From Limnobacter humi (lineage in GTDB: Bacteria > Pseudomonadota > Gammaproteobacteria > Burkholderiales > Burkholderiaceae_B), in the NCBI RefSeq assembly GCF_024518835.1, contig NZ_JANIGO010000002.1:749522-813521 (forward strand): a stretch of DNA of 64,000 nucleotides. The letters are read 5' to 3'. Of the stretch, positions 1 to 8,708 are shown in pieces; position 1 is the first letter of the stretch; each line of letters starts with the position of its first letter. A program made the position numbers and the translations under genes. Below the pieces are notes generated by a model. The model made no database searches. It was given only the letters and a program-made list of their open reading frames with translations, and was not told where the DNA came from.

Positions 1-232
1 TTTGATTCAATTCCTGTCTCCGGAATGTTCTTGTTGTTTTGAATAGTGTTCCGTGAGTGTCCCCGAAAGGCCTGCTGCTGCGCAAGCCAGTAATTTTGCA
101 GGCTTTGTCACTCAAACCGGCGATATTTTCGAGTCCATCCTCCACGCTGCATGTTGACAACTGTTTACCTGCGTCGGCACACTAGGCGCCAAACTGACAA
201 TAATCATTTTCACATTGACGGAGACCTTTGTC
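1..232. other. non-coding leader at the window edge
   Basis: No reading frame on either strand looks like a real protein here. It is the upstream region of the aldehyde dehydrogenase gene and must hold its promoter. I could not place convincing -35 and -10 boxes. Confidence 0.5.
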
Positions 233-1813
233 ATGAACCTGGCCGACTCCAAAGCCCTGGCGCAAACCGTGGGCACCAACCCCGCCACAGGCCAAGCACT
301 GGGCGCACTCGTGAACACCCCGATTGAACAGATGCCCGCAATTTTCGAATCGGCCCGGCAAGCACAGGCCGTGTGGGGTGAGTTGAGCTTTCGCCAACGT
401 GCGCGGCACATTCGCAAAATGCGCGAATACATTGTGAACAACGTCGACCGACTGGCTGAAATCGTGAGCCAAGGCAGCGGCAAAACCTTCATGGACGCAC
501 TCACGACCGAAGTGCTGCCCTGCACACTGGCCTGCAACTGGTACGGCAAGAATGCTGCGAAGGTATTGAAACCCCAGCGGCGTGAGGCCTCCAGCATCAT
601 CTGGATTGGCAAACGCTCACTGGTCACGCATGAACCCTTGGGTGTGGTGGCCATCATCAGCCCCTGGAATTACCCACTGTCCATTCCATTTGGCGAAATT
701 GTGATGGGCTTGATGGCCGGTAACGCCATCCTGCTCAAGGTGGCAGCAGCCACACCCATGGTGGGCAAGGCCATTGAAGAGATTGTGGCCGCCGGTGAAC
801 TGCCCCAGGGCTTGTTCCACCACATTGTGGGCCCCGGTGCCGACATTTCCACGGCGTTTTTCAACCAGGGTGTGGACAAGATTTTCTTCACCGGTTCGGT
901 GCCCGCTGGAAAGGACCTGATGGCGCAAGCGGCCAAAACACTCACACCGTTGTCATTGGAGCTGGGTGGCAAAGACCCGATGATTGTATTGGAAGACGCC
1001 GACCTGGAGCGTGCAGCAGGCGGCGCAGCCTGGGCCGGTTTCCAGAACAGTGGACAGTCCTGCGCAGGTGTAGAGCGCATTTATGTGCAAGCGTCGGTGT
1101 ATGACCGCTTTGTGCAACTGTTGGCCGACAAAACCCGCGCACTGCGCCAAGGTGTACCCAGCGCACACTGCAACGTGGATGTGGGGGCCATGACCACCGC
1201 CAAACAACGCCGCTTGGTCGAACGCCACGTGGAGGAAGCCGTGGCGAATGGTGCCAAGATTGAAGCCCAGGCCCAACTGCAAAACGGACTGCAAGGCGAA
1301 TTTTTCCCAGCCACCGTGCTCACGAATGTGAACCACACCATGGCAGTAATGCGTGAAGAAACCTTCGGCCCCGTGTTGCCGGTCATGAAGTTCAACACGC
1401 TGGACGAAGCCGTGGCCTTGGCGAATGATTGCACCATGGCCCTATCGGCCTCGATTTGGACCCGGGACACGGCCAAGGGCAAGGCGTTGGCCAAACGCGT
1501 GCGCGGTGGCGTGGTGGTGATCAACGACCACCTCTATACGCACGGCATGTCGGACCTGCCGTGGGGTGGCCCCGGTGAGTCGGGCATTGGCCGCACCCAT
1601 GGCCCGGAAGGCCTCATCGAAATGAGCCGCCTGAAAGCCATCAACTGGGACCTGCTGCGGGCCCGCCGCAACCTCTGGTGGTACCCGCAAGACCGTGCCA
1701 CTTACAACGTGCTGAAGCAGGCCATTCGGTTGGGTTCACCCCGCAACATTGGCGAGTTCTTGCTGTCAGCGTTGCGCGTGGTACCTTACATGGTCAAACG
1801 CATGTACTTCTGA
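233..1813 (+). CDS. NAD(P)-dependent aldehyde dehydrogenase family protein
   Basis: A 526-residue member of the aldehyde dehydrogenase superfamily, which oxidises aldehydes to carboxylic acids with NAD(P)+. The general base Glu243 lies in LELGGK and the catalytic Cys277 in NSGQSCAG; their 34-residue spacing is the family norm. The Rossmann-side motif SPWNYP is present. The last 50 or so residues (RARRNLWWYP to VKRMYF) extend past the usual end and are hydrophobic and basic, which suggests membrane association. I chose ATG 233 over the upstream TTG 215 because GGAG at 220-223 sits 9 nt before it. A thioesterase gene follows after 10 nt, so an aldehyde from acyl or aromatic breakdown is a plausible substrate; the exact substrate is unknown. 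Confidence 0.9.
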   Translation: MNLADSKALAQTVGTNPATGQALGALVNTPIEQMPAIFESARQAQAVWGELSFRQRARHIRKMREYIVNNVDRLAEIVSQGSGKTFMDALTTEVLPCTLACNWYGKNAAKVLKPQRREASSIIWIGKRSLVTHEPLGVVAIISPWNYPLSIPFGEIVMGLMAGNAILLKVAAATPMVGKAIEEIVAAGELPQGLFHHIVGPGADISTAFFNQGVDKIFFTGSVPAGKDLMAQAAKTLTPLSLELGGKDPMIVLEDADLERAAGGAAWAGFQNSGQSCAGVERIYVQASVYDRFVQLLADKTRALRQGVPSAHCNVDVGAMTTAKQRRLVERHVEEAVANGAKIEAQAQLQNGLQGEFFPATVLTNVNHTMAVMREETFGPVLPVMKFNTLDEAVALANDCTMALSASIWTRDTAKGKALAKRVRGGVVVINDHLYTHGMSDLPWGGPGESGIGRTHGPEGLIEMSRLKAINWDLLRARRNLWWYPQDRATYNVLKQAIRLGSPRNIGEFLLSALRVVPYMVKRMYF

Positions 1814-1823
1814 CGGGAACCGA

Positions 1824-2306
1824 ATGGACGCACTGACCAACGAAGAACTCGACACCGCTTCGGGGCTGAAGTGGTCGGTGCCCACGCCCTTTGTGGCCAA
1901 AGTCCAGGTGCAGACCGTGCACATGGACGAATACCGCCACACCAACAATGTGGTTTACCTCAGCTGGATTCAGGACATTGCACGACTGCATTCTGCAACG
2001 CAGGGGCTGACCTTTGAGGATTACGTGCAACTGGGTGTGGGCTGCGTGGCCCGCAAACACGACATTCACTATGTACAGCCCAGCTATGCGGGCGACACCT
2101 TGTATGTGGCCACCTGGGTGCAGCGCAATGAAGGCCGCAGCGACATGTGGCGTGCCACTGAATTCATCCGGAAACAGGATGGTGCGCTGATTGCCAAAGG
2201 CCTCACACAGTGGGTGTGTGTGGACATGGCCACTGGTCGCCCCAAGCGCCAACCACCCGTGTTCCTGAGCGCCTATTCCACTCACCCTGCACTGTCAAAT
2301 ACCTGA
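1824..2306 (+). CDS. YbgC/FadM-like hotdog-fold acyl-CoA thioesterase
   Basis: 160 residues with the single hotdog domain of the 4HBT thioesterase superfamily, which hydrolyses acyl-CoA or aroyl-CoA thioesters. The signature is DEYRHTNNVVYLSW, where family members usually have a catalytic Asp shortly after the N of the motif; here that position is occupied by N-N-V, so the exact catalytic residue is uncertain. ATG 1824 is preferred because a GGGAA box precedes it and the longer frame would run into the dehydrogenase gene. It lies 10 nt after the dehydrogenase, and the DoxX-like gene starts 11 nt after it, so the three are probably cotranscribed. Confidence 0.85.
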   Translation: MDALTNEELDTASGLKWSVPTPFVAKVQVQTVHMDEYRHTNNVVYLSWIQDIARLHSATQGLTFEDYVQLGVGCVARKHDIHYVQPSYAGDTLYVATWVQRNEGRSDMWRATEFIRKQDGALIAKGLTQWVCVDMATGRPKRQPPVFLSAYSTHPALSNT

Positions 2307-2317
2307 AACCGGACTGG

Positions 2318-2764
2318 ATGTTCACCATGTTGCCTTTGAATGTGTCGCTGTTGGCCCGTGCGTTTGTGGTGCTGTGGTTTGCCGTTGGGGGGGTGGGCCA
2401 TTTCATGGCCACCGACTTTTTTGTCGGCATCACGCCACCCTGGGTGCCTTATCCCACCGAAGTCATTTGGGCCAGTGGTGTGCTGGAACTGATGGGTGCC
2501 GCGGGCTTGCTGATCCCGAGCACACGTCGGCTGGCCGCTGCTGGTTTGTTTGTGCTGACCCTGGCAGTGACACCCGCCAATATTCACATGGTGATGCACC
2601 CCGACCTGTTTCCCCAATTTCCGTTGGCGCTGTTGTATGTGCGCCTGGTGGTTCAAGTGTTTTTACTGGTGTGCATTGTGAAAGCAGCTGGGCTAGACTG
2701 TGTGGGCAGTAGTCCAGCAGGAGACCGTTCACCATGCCCATCACCAAAGGCGTCCAAGCCCTGA
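2318..2764 (+). CDS. DoxX-like small membrane protein
   Basis: About 148 residues with four predicted membrane segments: roughly residues 10-30, 45-65, 68-88 and 105-125. The pattern and the GVGHF and ELMGAAGLL stretches resemble DoxX/DUF4267-type integral membrane proteins, whose function is mostly unknown. Starts ATG 2318 and ATG 2327 are both possible. The reading frame runs 31 nt into the following rhodanese gene, giving a polar, proline-rich tail; this may be a relaxed C-terminus and not a conserved part. It lies in a tight run of genes with the thioesterase and rhodanese. Confidence 0.7.
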   Translation: MFTMLPLNVSLLARAFVVLWFAVGGVGHFMATDFFVGITPPWVPYPTEVIWASGVLELMGAAGLLIPSTRRLAAAGLFVLTLAVTPANIHMVMHPDLFPQFPLALLYVRLVVQVFLLVCIVKAAGLDCVGSSPAGDRSPCPSPKASKP

Positions 2765-3144
2765 TTGCGGAAGCCCGCACAAAAATCAAAACCCTGAGCC
2801 TCGACGAGGCCAAAGCCAAGCTCAACAACCCCGATGTGGTGTTTGTCGACATTCGCGATCCGCGCGAGCTGGAGCGGGAAGGCATGATTCCCGGTGCCTT
2901 TCACGCACCGCGCGGCATGCTGGAGTTTTGGGTAGACCCGGCCAGCCCCTATTACAAAGAGATTTTTGGCAGTGGCAAAGAATTTGTGCTGTATTGCCAA
3001 TCGGCCTGGCGTTCCAGCCTGGCCACTGCCGCCCTGCAAGACATGGGGCTCACACCCGTGACCCATGTAGAAGGTGGCTTTCGGGCCTGGAAAGAAGCTG
3101 GTTTGCCAGTGGCCGACAAACCGACCAAACAGGCGCAGGGCTAA
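2734..3144 (+). CDS. single-domain rhodanese-like sulfurtransferase
   Basis: 136 residues forming one rhodanese domain. VVFVDIRDPRELEREG is the typical start of the domain, and the active-site loop is YCQSAWRSS with Cys at about residue 89. Such proteins carry a persulfide on this cysteine and pass sulfur to acceptors such as thiols or cyanide. The gene begins inside the last 31 nt of the membrane-protein gene and ends 2 nt before the Lon-N gene, so translation is likely coupled. The acceptor cannot be named from sequence. Confidence 0.9.
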   Translation: MPITKGVQALIAEARTKIKTLSLDEAKAKLNNPDVVFVDIRDPRELEREGMIPGAFHAPRGMLEFWVDPASPYYKEIFGSGKEFVLYCQSAWRSSLATAALQDMGLTPVTHVEGGFRAWKEAGLPVADKPTKQAQG

Positions 3145-3146
3145 TC

Positions 3147-3782
3147 ATGAACACGCCCATCCAAACACCCATACAAGCGTTGCCCTTGTTCCCGCTGGGC
3201 ACTGTCCTGTTCCCCGGGGGCATTTTGCCTCTGCAAATTTTTGAGGTGCGTTACCTCGACCTCGTTCGCCGTTGTCTTCGCGAAGGGTCACCGTTTGGCA
3301 TCATCAGCCTGCTGGAAGGCCATGAGGTCCGAAAACCGGCTGAGCAAGTGAGCCTGGCGCGCTTTGGTACCTTGGTGCATGTGGATGAATGTGAAGCGCT
3401 CAGCCCCGCCTTGCTGCGCATACGGTGTAAAGCGAGCCAACGGTTTGAGTTACTGGATGCAGAGCAACAGCAGGGTGGATTGTGGGTGGGCCGGGTCCGT
3501 GTGCTCGACACCGAGCCAGACATTGCCCTGCCAGACGATTTGGCATCGGCTGGACGGCGGCTGGGTGAATTGCTCGAAAGCCTTGAGGAACAGAATGTAG
3601 CGGCCGAACAATGGCCGTTTGACAAACCCTACAAGCTTACCGACTGCGCCTGGGTAGCCAACCGCTGGTGTGAAATATTGCCGATGAACAAGGACACCAA
3701 ACTGCAAATGCTTGCATTGGACAACCCGTTGATTCGACTGGAATTGGTGAACGATGTGTTGATTGAACAGGGTTTGGTGTAA
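3147..3782 (+). CDS. Lon N-terminal substrate-binding domain protein
   Basis: 211 residues that match only the N-terminal LON substrate-binding domain (LPLFPLGTVLFPGG, then LPLQIFEVRYLDLV). There is no AAA+ module and no Ser-Lys protease domain, so it is not a protease itself. Stand-alone proteins of this kind (YcfP/YpjK-type annotations vary) are common in Proteobacteria, and their role is unsettled. ATG 3147 lies 2 nt after the rhodanese stop; the longer upstream frame is the rhodanese gene read out of frame. The end is convergent with infA. Confidence 0.88.
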   Translation: MNTPIQTPIQALPLFPLGTVLFPGGILPLQIFEVRYLDLVRRCLREGSPFGIISLLEGHEVRKPAEQVSLARFGTLVHVDECEALSPALLRIRCKASQRFELLDAEQQQGGLWVGRVRVLDTEPDIALPDDLASAGRRLGELLESLEEQNVAAEQWPFDKPYKLTDCAWVANRWCEILPMNKDTKLQMLALDNPLIRLELVNDVLIEQGLV

Positions 3783-3812
3783 ACACCCCAAACCCCGCCC
3801 AGCTCAATCTGA

Positions 3813-4073
3813 TCAATAACGCCGTTTTCTGGGGGCAGGCCCCGCACCACGGGTATCGATGTGGCGGAAGGTGATGCGACCTTTGCTCAAGTCATAGGGC
3901 GACATTTCCAGCGACACGCGGTCACCCGCGATGATGCGGATGTGATTCTTGCGCATTTTGCCTGCGCTGTACGCGATCAGTTTGTGACCGTTTTCAAGGG
4001 TCACCAGAAAGCGGGAATCCGGCAGAATTTCATCCACCATGCCGTTCATTTCAAGCAATTCTTCTTTGGCCAT
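3813..4073 (-). CDS. infA: translation initiation factor IF-1, long form
   Basis: 86 residues with the OB-fold of IF-1: [11 protein letters not shown] at the start, then the [17 protein letters not shown] and ITFRHI segments. IF-1 binds the ribosomal A site during initiation. Standard IF-1 is about 72 residues; this copy has a basic tail ending PAPRKRRY. Betaproteobacteria often carry such a second longer infA away from the ribosomal-protein operon, and this looks like that copy. It is downstream of a cold-shock gene with only about 11 nt between them, which suggests joint expression under cold or recovery conditions. Confidence 0.95.
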   Translation of the reverse strand: MAKEELLEMNGMVDEILPDSRFLVTLENGHKLIAYSAGKMRKNHIRIIAGDRVSLEMSPYDLSKGRITFRHIDTRGAGPAPRKRRY

Positions 4074-4084
4074 GGTTGACCTCT

Positions 4085-4288
4085 TTACGCATTGCGAATG
4101 TTGGATGCCTGGGGGCCTTTGGGGCCTTGGGTCACATCAAACGTCACATTCTGGCCTTCTGAAAGGCTTTTGAATTCTGAACTCTGAATTGCGGAATAAT
4201 GCGCAAACAAATCCTTGCCGCCATCGGCGGGGGAAATAAAACCAAAACCTTTGGAATCGTTAAACCACTTTACGGTACCAGCTGCCAT
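4085..4288 (-). CDS. cold-shock domain protein
   Basis: 67 residues, a complete CspA-family nucleic-acid chaperone. RNP-1 is KGFGFI and RNP-2 is DLFAHY, with the usual TVKWFN start. ATG 4288 is backed by an AGGAG box and the family start; the longer upstream frame is spurious. These proteins melt RNA structure and some are cold induced. The gene sits immediately upstream of the long infA, on the same strand, and diverges from the NYN/LOTUS gene. Confidence 0.96.
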   Translation of the reverse strand: MAAGTVKWFNDSKGFGFISPADGGKDLFAHYSAIQSSEFKSLSEGQNVTFDVTQGPKGPQASNIRNA

Positions 4289-4494
4289 TCTTGAAACTCC
4301 TGAAAAAATAAAAAGGGGTGTTGCCCCATCGGGGCGACAGTCAAGAAGGCAAACGGATGAAAGGCAGAATACCGCGCTGAGCGGATAAAAAACCCAGCAG
4401 CAAAAAGCTGGTCTTGAAGATCGCGTGGTTGCACTATCCTCCCGTTCTGCAACAATTGCAAACATTATCGACATTTAATTGCTCAAGGAACCCG

Positions 4495-5319
4495 ATGGCC
4501 GGTCAAACCGAAATCACCAACATGGCCCTGTTTTGCGACTTTGAAAACGTGGCATTGGGCGTTCGCGACGCCAAATACGCCCAGTTTGACATTCGCAAAG
4601 TGCTGGAACGCCTGCTCCTGAAGGGCAGCATTGTGGTGAAAAAAGCCTACTGCGACTGGGAGCGCTACAAGGAATTCAAATCCACCATGCATGAGGCGGC
4701 CTTTGAACTGATTGAAATACCGCATGTTCGGCAATCGGGCAAAAACTCGGCCGACATCCGCATGGTGGTGGATGCACTCGACCTTTGTTACACCAAAGCG
4801 CATGTGGACACCTTTGTCATCATCAGCGGTGATTCCGACTTTTCCCCACTGGTGTCCAAACTGCGGGAGAACAACAAGCACGTGATTGGCATTGGTGTCA
4901 AAGACTCCACCTCCGACCTGTTGAGTGCCAATTGCGACGAATTCATTTTTTACGACGACCTGGTGCGCAAACAGGACACCAAAAAGAAAACCGCAGCCAG
5001 GAAGGCCCCTGCCAAAAACACGGCGGACAACACCAAACCGGCCGAACCCAAAACCGATGATGACAAGCGGCAGGAAGCCATGGAATTTTTGGTGGAAACC
5101 GTGGAGGGTTTGATTTCCGAGCGTGGGTCAGATGAAAAAATTTGGGGCTCCATGGTCAAAACCACCATGCAACGCCGCCGCCCGGGCTTTACCGAATCCA
5201 GCTATGGCTACCGCTCCTTCCGGGAAATGGTGCTGGATGCCCAAAAGCACAAACTGCTGGTGCTGGTGCGCGATGAAAAGTCCGGTCAGTACATGGTTCG
5301 ACTGGTGTCTGACGAATGA
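4495..5319 (+). CDS. NYN-domain RNase with C-terminal OST-HTH (LOTUS) domain
   Basis: 274 residues. The first 155 form a NYN (PIN-like) nuclease domain: [10 protein letters not shown], then [12 protein letters not shown], then [10 protein letters not shown] supply the acidic residues that hold metal. A lysine- and proline-rich linker ([13 protein letters not shown]) follows, and residues about 190-272 form an OST-HTH/LOTUS RNA-binding domain. The combination predicts an RNA nuclease with its own RNA-recognition arm (LabA/DUF88 group). ATG 4495 begins the conserved domain. The stop overlaps the start of yaiI by 4 nt. Confidence 0.88.
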   Translation: MAGQTEITNMALFCDFENVALGVRDAKYAQFDIRKVLERLLLKGSIVVKKAYCDWERYKEFKSTMHEAAFELIEIPHVRQSGKNSADIRMVVDALDLCYTKAHVDTFVIISGDSDFSPLVSKLRENNKHVIGIGVKDSTSDLLSANCDEFIFYDDLVRKQDTKKKTAARKAPAKNTADNTKPAEPKTDDDKRQEAMEFLVETVEGLISERGSDEKIWGSMVKTTMQRRRPGFTESSYGYRSFREMVLDAQKHKLLVLVRDEKSGQYMVRLVSDE

Positions 5320-5774
5320 GCAGTTTTCAGATTTGGGTGGATGCCGATGCCTGCCCGGTGGCCATCAAGGAAATCCTGTTCCGCGTGGCCGACCGCACCG
5401 AGACACCCGTTACCTTGATTGCCAACCAGATGCTGCGCACGCCACCCTCACGGTGGATCAAAGCCATCCAGGTACCCCGAGGTTTTGATGTGGCCGACAA
5501 ACGGATTGCACAGGAAGCCCAGGCGGGCGATTTGGTGATTACCGCTGACATTCCACTGGCTGCCGAGGTGATTGCCAACGGTGCCACCGTCATCGACCCC
5601 CGGGGCGAATTGCTGAGCAAAGCCAACATTGAAGAGCGGTTGACCATGCGCAACTTCATGGACGGCCTGCGCAGCAGCGGTGTGGACACCGGCGGCCCCC
5701 CTGCCCTGTCGAATTCAGACCGTCAAGCGTTTGCCAACCAGTTGGACCGCTTGCTGGCCAAGCTCAAGCGGTGA
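5316..5774 (+). CDS. YaiI/YqxD family protein (DUF188)
   Basis: 152 residues, the usual length for this family, with the conserved DADACPV near the start, TADIPLA in the middle and PRGE after it. The family has a PIN-like fold, and no reaction is firmly established. ATG 5316 overlaps the NYN gene stop (ATGA), so the two are translationally coupled. Pairing with an NYN-LOTUS protein makes an RNA-related role attractive, but that is inference from context. Confidence 0.92.
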   Translation: MSSFQIWVDADACPVAIKEILFRVADRTETPVTLIANQMLRTPPSRWIKAIQVPRGFDVADKRIAQEAQAGDLVITADIPLAAEVIANGATVIDPRGELLSKANIEERLTMRNFMDGLRSSGVDTGGPPALSNSDRQAFANQLDRLLAKLKR

Positions 5775-5801
5775 GCCTGACCGTTGATTTGAACCAAGGT
5801 T

Positions 5802-7028
5802 TCAACGTACCCCAGCCCACCGCCGATATTGTCGGGTTCTTAATAAGGTTTCCCACTGCTGCATCAGCAATGCCACCGACGGCAACACCTGCCCATTGGG
5901 CAACAAGCCCTTGCCCATGCGGTGAAGCTGGTGCTTAACCATGGCCATGTAGGCCAGCGAAGCCAGCACCTTGTTGTTCCAGGTAATCGGCCGCAATTCG
6001 GGCGCTGCGGGCTGACCTGCCTTCCATTGCGCGGGCAAGGCCGGGTTAAGCGCCAATGCAGTGGCAATGCCCACCATGTCAATCCCGCTGTCCAGCACCT
6101 GCTCAGCCACTGGCAAGCGGCGAATGCCCCCGGTAACCATGATGGGCACATTGGCCACTTGGGCAATGTCTTTTGCAAATTCCAGAAAATACGCTTCACG
6201 CGCCAGGGTGCGCCCATCCCGCGCTTGCCCTTGCATGGCGGGCGCCTCATAGCTGCCACCGGACAATTCAATCAAGTCCAGGCCCAGCGGGTTCAACCAT
6301 TCAATCACCCGCTTTGCATCGTCTTCGCTAAAACCGCCACGCTGAAAGTCGGCTGAATTGATTTTCACCGACACAGCAAACTGTTTGCCCACACGGCTGC
6401 GCACACCCTTCACCACATCGAGCAACAAACGCGCCCGGTTTTCGATCGAACCACCCCACTGGTCTGTGCGCTTGTTGGTGATGGGCGATAAAAACTGGCT
6501 CAACAAATAGCCGTGTGCTGCGTGAATTTGTACCCCATCAAAGCCCAACTGCTCGGCCAACACCGCGGTGTTGATGTAGCGGTTTCGCAGGTCTTCGATG
6601 TCTGCCTCGCTCAAGGCACGCGGTACCGAAAACCGCTTGGAAAAGCTGCCCATCTCGAGCGCAACCGCGGACGGGGCCACTGTGGTTTGCCCCAGATTGG
6701 ACTGCATTTGGCGACCCGGGTGGTTGATCTGCATCCACACCTGCGCGCCTTTGGCCTTGGCAGCCTTGGCCCAACGCCTGAACTGCTCGGCATGCGCGTC
6801 TGACTCCAGCACCACGCCACCTGGGCCCGTCATGGCCCGGCCATCAATCATCACATTGCCGGTGATCATCAGGCCCACCTCGCCCTCCGCCCACTGGCTG
6901 TACAGGCGAATCAACGCCTCTGAAGGCGCATGGTCGGCATTGGCCATGTTCTCTTCCATGGCGGCCTTGGCCAAACGGTTGGGCAGTTGTGTGCCGTTGG
7001 GCAACGTCAAAGGTTGGAAGAGTGTCAT
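5802..7028 (-). CDS. Old Yellow Enzyme family NADH:flavin oxidoreductase
   Basis: 408 residues, a TIM-barrel FMN oxidoreductase of the OYE/NADH oxidase group that reduces activated C=C bonds. Visible features are LPNRLAKAAMEE, the active-site stretch QIHAAHGYLLSQFLSP, the NKRTDQWGGS segment and the phosphate-binding VTGGIR. It lacks the extra iron-sulfur and second flavin domains of 2,4-dienoyl-CoA reductase. ATG 7028 is chosen because GGAG lies 7 nt upstream; an upstream in-frame start lacks a ribosome site. The gene stands alone, convergent with yaiI. Confidence 0.9.
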   Translation of the reverse strand: MTLFQPLTLPNGTQLPNRLAKAAMEENMANADHAPSEALIRLYSQWAEGEVGLMITGNVMIDGRAMTGPGGVVLESDAHAEQFRRWAKAAKAKGAQVWMQINHPGRQMQSNLGQTTVAPSAVALEMGSFSKRFSVPRALSEADIEDLRNRYINTAVLAEQLGFDGVQIHAAHGYLLSQFLSPITNKRTDQWGGSIENRARLLLDVVKGVRSRVGKQFAVSVKINSADFQRGGFSEDDAKRVIEWLNPLGLDLIELSGGSYEAPAMQGQARDGRTLAREAYFLEFAKDIAQVANVPIMVTGGIRRLPVAEQVLDSGIDMVGIATALALNPALPAQWKAGQPAAPELRPITWNNKVLASLAYMAMVKHQLHRMGKGLLPNGQVLPSVALLMQQWETLLRTRQYRRWAGVR

Positions 7029-7210
7029 CCAGGTCTCCAGGGTGTTGATTTCATTCGCCAGGCCCAAACTGTACGCTCAACGGTCAATTGCATGTCAATG
7101 GCTTTGTGTCCAAAAAATTCCACTTCCCCATGAAAATCGGCGAACTGATTGAAAGCAAACCCGATGACATGGATTAATTTGGGCATGCTGAATACACATC
7201 GGCAAGCCGA

Positions 7211-7870
7211 TCAAGACTGCGGGTGGCCAACCAACACCAAACCCAGCGAGGGAACGCGGTGTTCCACTGCGTTCAAAGACAAAAATCGAATCACCAGCTC
7301 GGGCTGCGTCGCCAGGTGCACATGAACCAAACCCGCGTTGACAGCCGTACGCAGCGGTGCGGACAAGGTGTTTATATCTGGCAACCCGATGGATACGCTT
7401 TGCATGCCTTGAAAACCCGGTGCATGGGTTCTGGGCTGGGGTGTAGATGCAGATTGCGGCCAACCCAGTGCAAACAACAAGGGTTCATGCAAGGGGTTGT
7501 GTTCCGCGAAATGGATCGACTTGCCCTCTGGCAAATAGCTGGGCTGATAAAGCCAACAATCGAATGGCAAAGCTTCCACATCGAAAGCGCTGGGTGCAAA
7601 ACAAAGCCCGAAGGGATTGGTGCCAGTCTTTCGCCCAAGCCAACGTTCCCAAAGCTGCGTGCGCTGTGTCAATGGCGACGTTGCCTCATTTTTATCGTGT
7701 ACCCACAAACACTCGAGAAACCCTTGCTCAAAAAATACTCGCCGGTTGGCAGTGCCCTGCCCGGGGTGAACATTCCCACTTCCTTCGCACAGACCAGCGA
7801 CCAACAGCGCATCCAGTTCTGGGGCACCAGGGTCTGTGAACACCACGACATGATCCAAAACAAACGGCAT
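7211..7870 (-). CDS. glyoxalase-like (VOC superfamily) domain protein
   Basis: 219 residues. It begins LDHVVVFTDPGAPELDAL, the typical first strand and helix of a glyoxalase-like domain, and has ECLWVHD in the second half-domain. No metal-ligand set can be assigned with confidence, so the reaction is unknown. GGAGGG lies just before ATG 7870, which fixes the start; the frame continues upstream but without a start that fits. It is the third gene of an operon: the CmcJ-like gene ends 10 nt upstream of it. Confidence 0.72.
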   Translation of the reverse strand: MPFVLDHVVVFTDPGAPELDALLVAGLCEGSGNVHPGQGTANRRVFFEQGFLECLWVHDKNEATSPLTQRTQLWERWLGRKTGTNPFGLCFAPSAFDVEALPFDCWLYQPSYLPEGKSIHFAEHNPLHEPLLFALGWPQSASTPQPRTHAPGFQGMQSVSIGLPDINTLSAPLRTAVNAGLVHVHLATQPELVIRFLSLNAVEHRVPSLGLVLVGHPQS

Positions 7871-7880
7871 GGCGCCCTCC

Positions 7881-8705
7881 TCAATCCAGCCACTGAACGG
7901 CACAGCGAAACTCAATGCTGTGACGCAAGGGCTCCAGGGTATCTTTACCATTCCAAAATGCGCTGTGGGGCGTGCTAACCCAGGTGCCAGCACCCGGTGT
8001 GGAATCAAAGGTTTTGAAGACCAGGGCCTCATCCACGTCCAAACCATGCACATAACACCAGTGTAATCGCGACGAATCTTTCACCAAATGCATGACACCT
8101 GTGCGATCGGCATACACCAATTGGCAGGGCCCGGTGTGCAGCCCTTGCGCTGCCGGCACGCCGATGGCCAAGGGCGGGTTGGTCACCCGGCCATTTAACG
8201 GTACCCACACATTCACAATCCACACACGCCCAGCATTCGTATCCCAGGTGGTGTTTCGCTCAATGCAGGCGCGGCCGGAATCGGGGGTGTAATCGCAGTG
8301 AGCCAACTGCACCGATTGGGGTGTTGGCATGCGGCTGTCGCGGCCGATGCCCGGTGCTGAGTCCACCGTTTGCACACGCCGCACGGCTGCATCAAACACC
8401 TGCACCCGTTGTGCTTGGGTCAATCGTTGCGCAAGGCCCTCAATGGCCTGAACACTGTGACGCTGTGGCAAGTCCGAAGCGTCCAGCACCACTGGCTCAA
8501 TCGCAGCCCATGTCCAACCGTGCGTGAGCAAACGCGGCCGCTTTGCCCACGGGCGACAATCGGTCACCCACTCCAGCCGTGTGCGAAACGGATTTCGATC
8601 TTCGCCCATCACATCACCGGTGAGCATGGACACGGCAGCCGATGCTGCACTCACGCCCAGGTAATGGATGGGGGCCTGCGTGTCCTGCCCAATGTCTGTC
8701 TTCAT
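7881..8705 (-). CDS. CmcJ/NvfI-like putative oxygenase
   Basis: 274 residues. The core HCDYTPDSG (probable His and Asp metal ligands) followed by VWIVNVWVPLNGRV and PPLAIGV is the pattern of CmcJ/NvfI-type proteins, a group with a 2-oxoglutarate oxygenase-like fold first known from cephamycin and fungal meroterpenoid pathways. Conserved arginine and histidine residues near the C-terminus (RHSIEFRCAVQW) also fit. ATG 8705 has GGAG 7 nt upstream. It follows the hydrolase gene by 3 nt and precedes the glyoxalase-fold gene. The substrate is unknown. Confidence 0.72.
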   Translation of the reverse strand: MKTDIGQDTQAPIHYLGVSAASAAVSMLTGDVMGEDRNPFRTRLEWVTDCRPWAKRPRLLTHGWTWAAIEPVVLDASDLPQRHSVQAIEGLAQRLTQAQRVQVFDAAVRRVQTVDSAPGIGRDSRMPTPQSVQLAHCDYTPDSGRACIERNTTWDTNAGRVWIVNVWVPLNGRVTNPPLAIGVPAAQGLHTGPCQLVYADRTGVMHLVKDSSRLHWCYVHGLDVDEALVFKTFDSTPGAGTWVSTPHSAFWNGKDTLEPLRHSIEFRCAVQWLD

Positions 8706-8708
8706 CGC

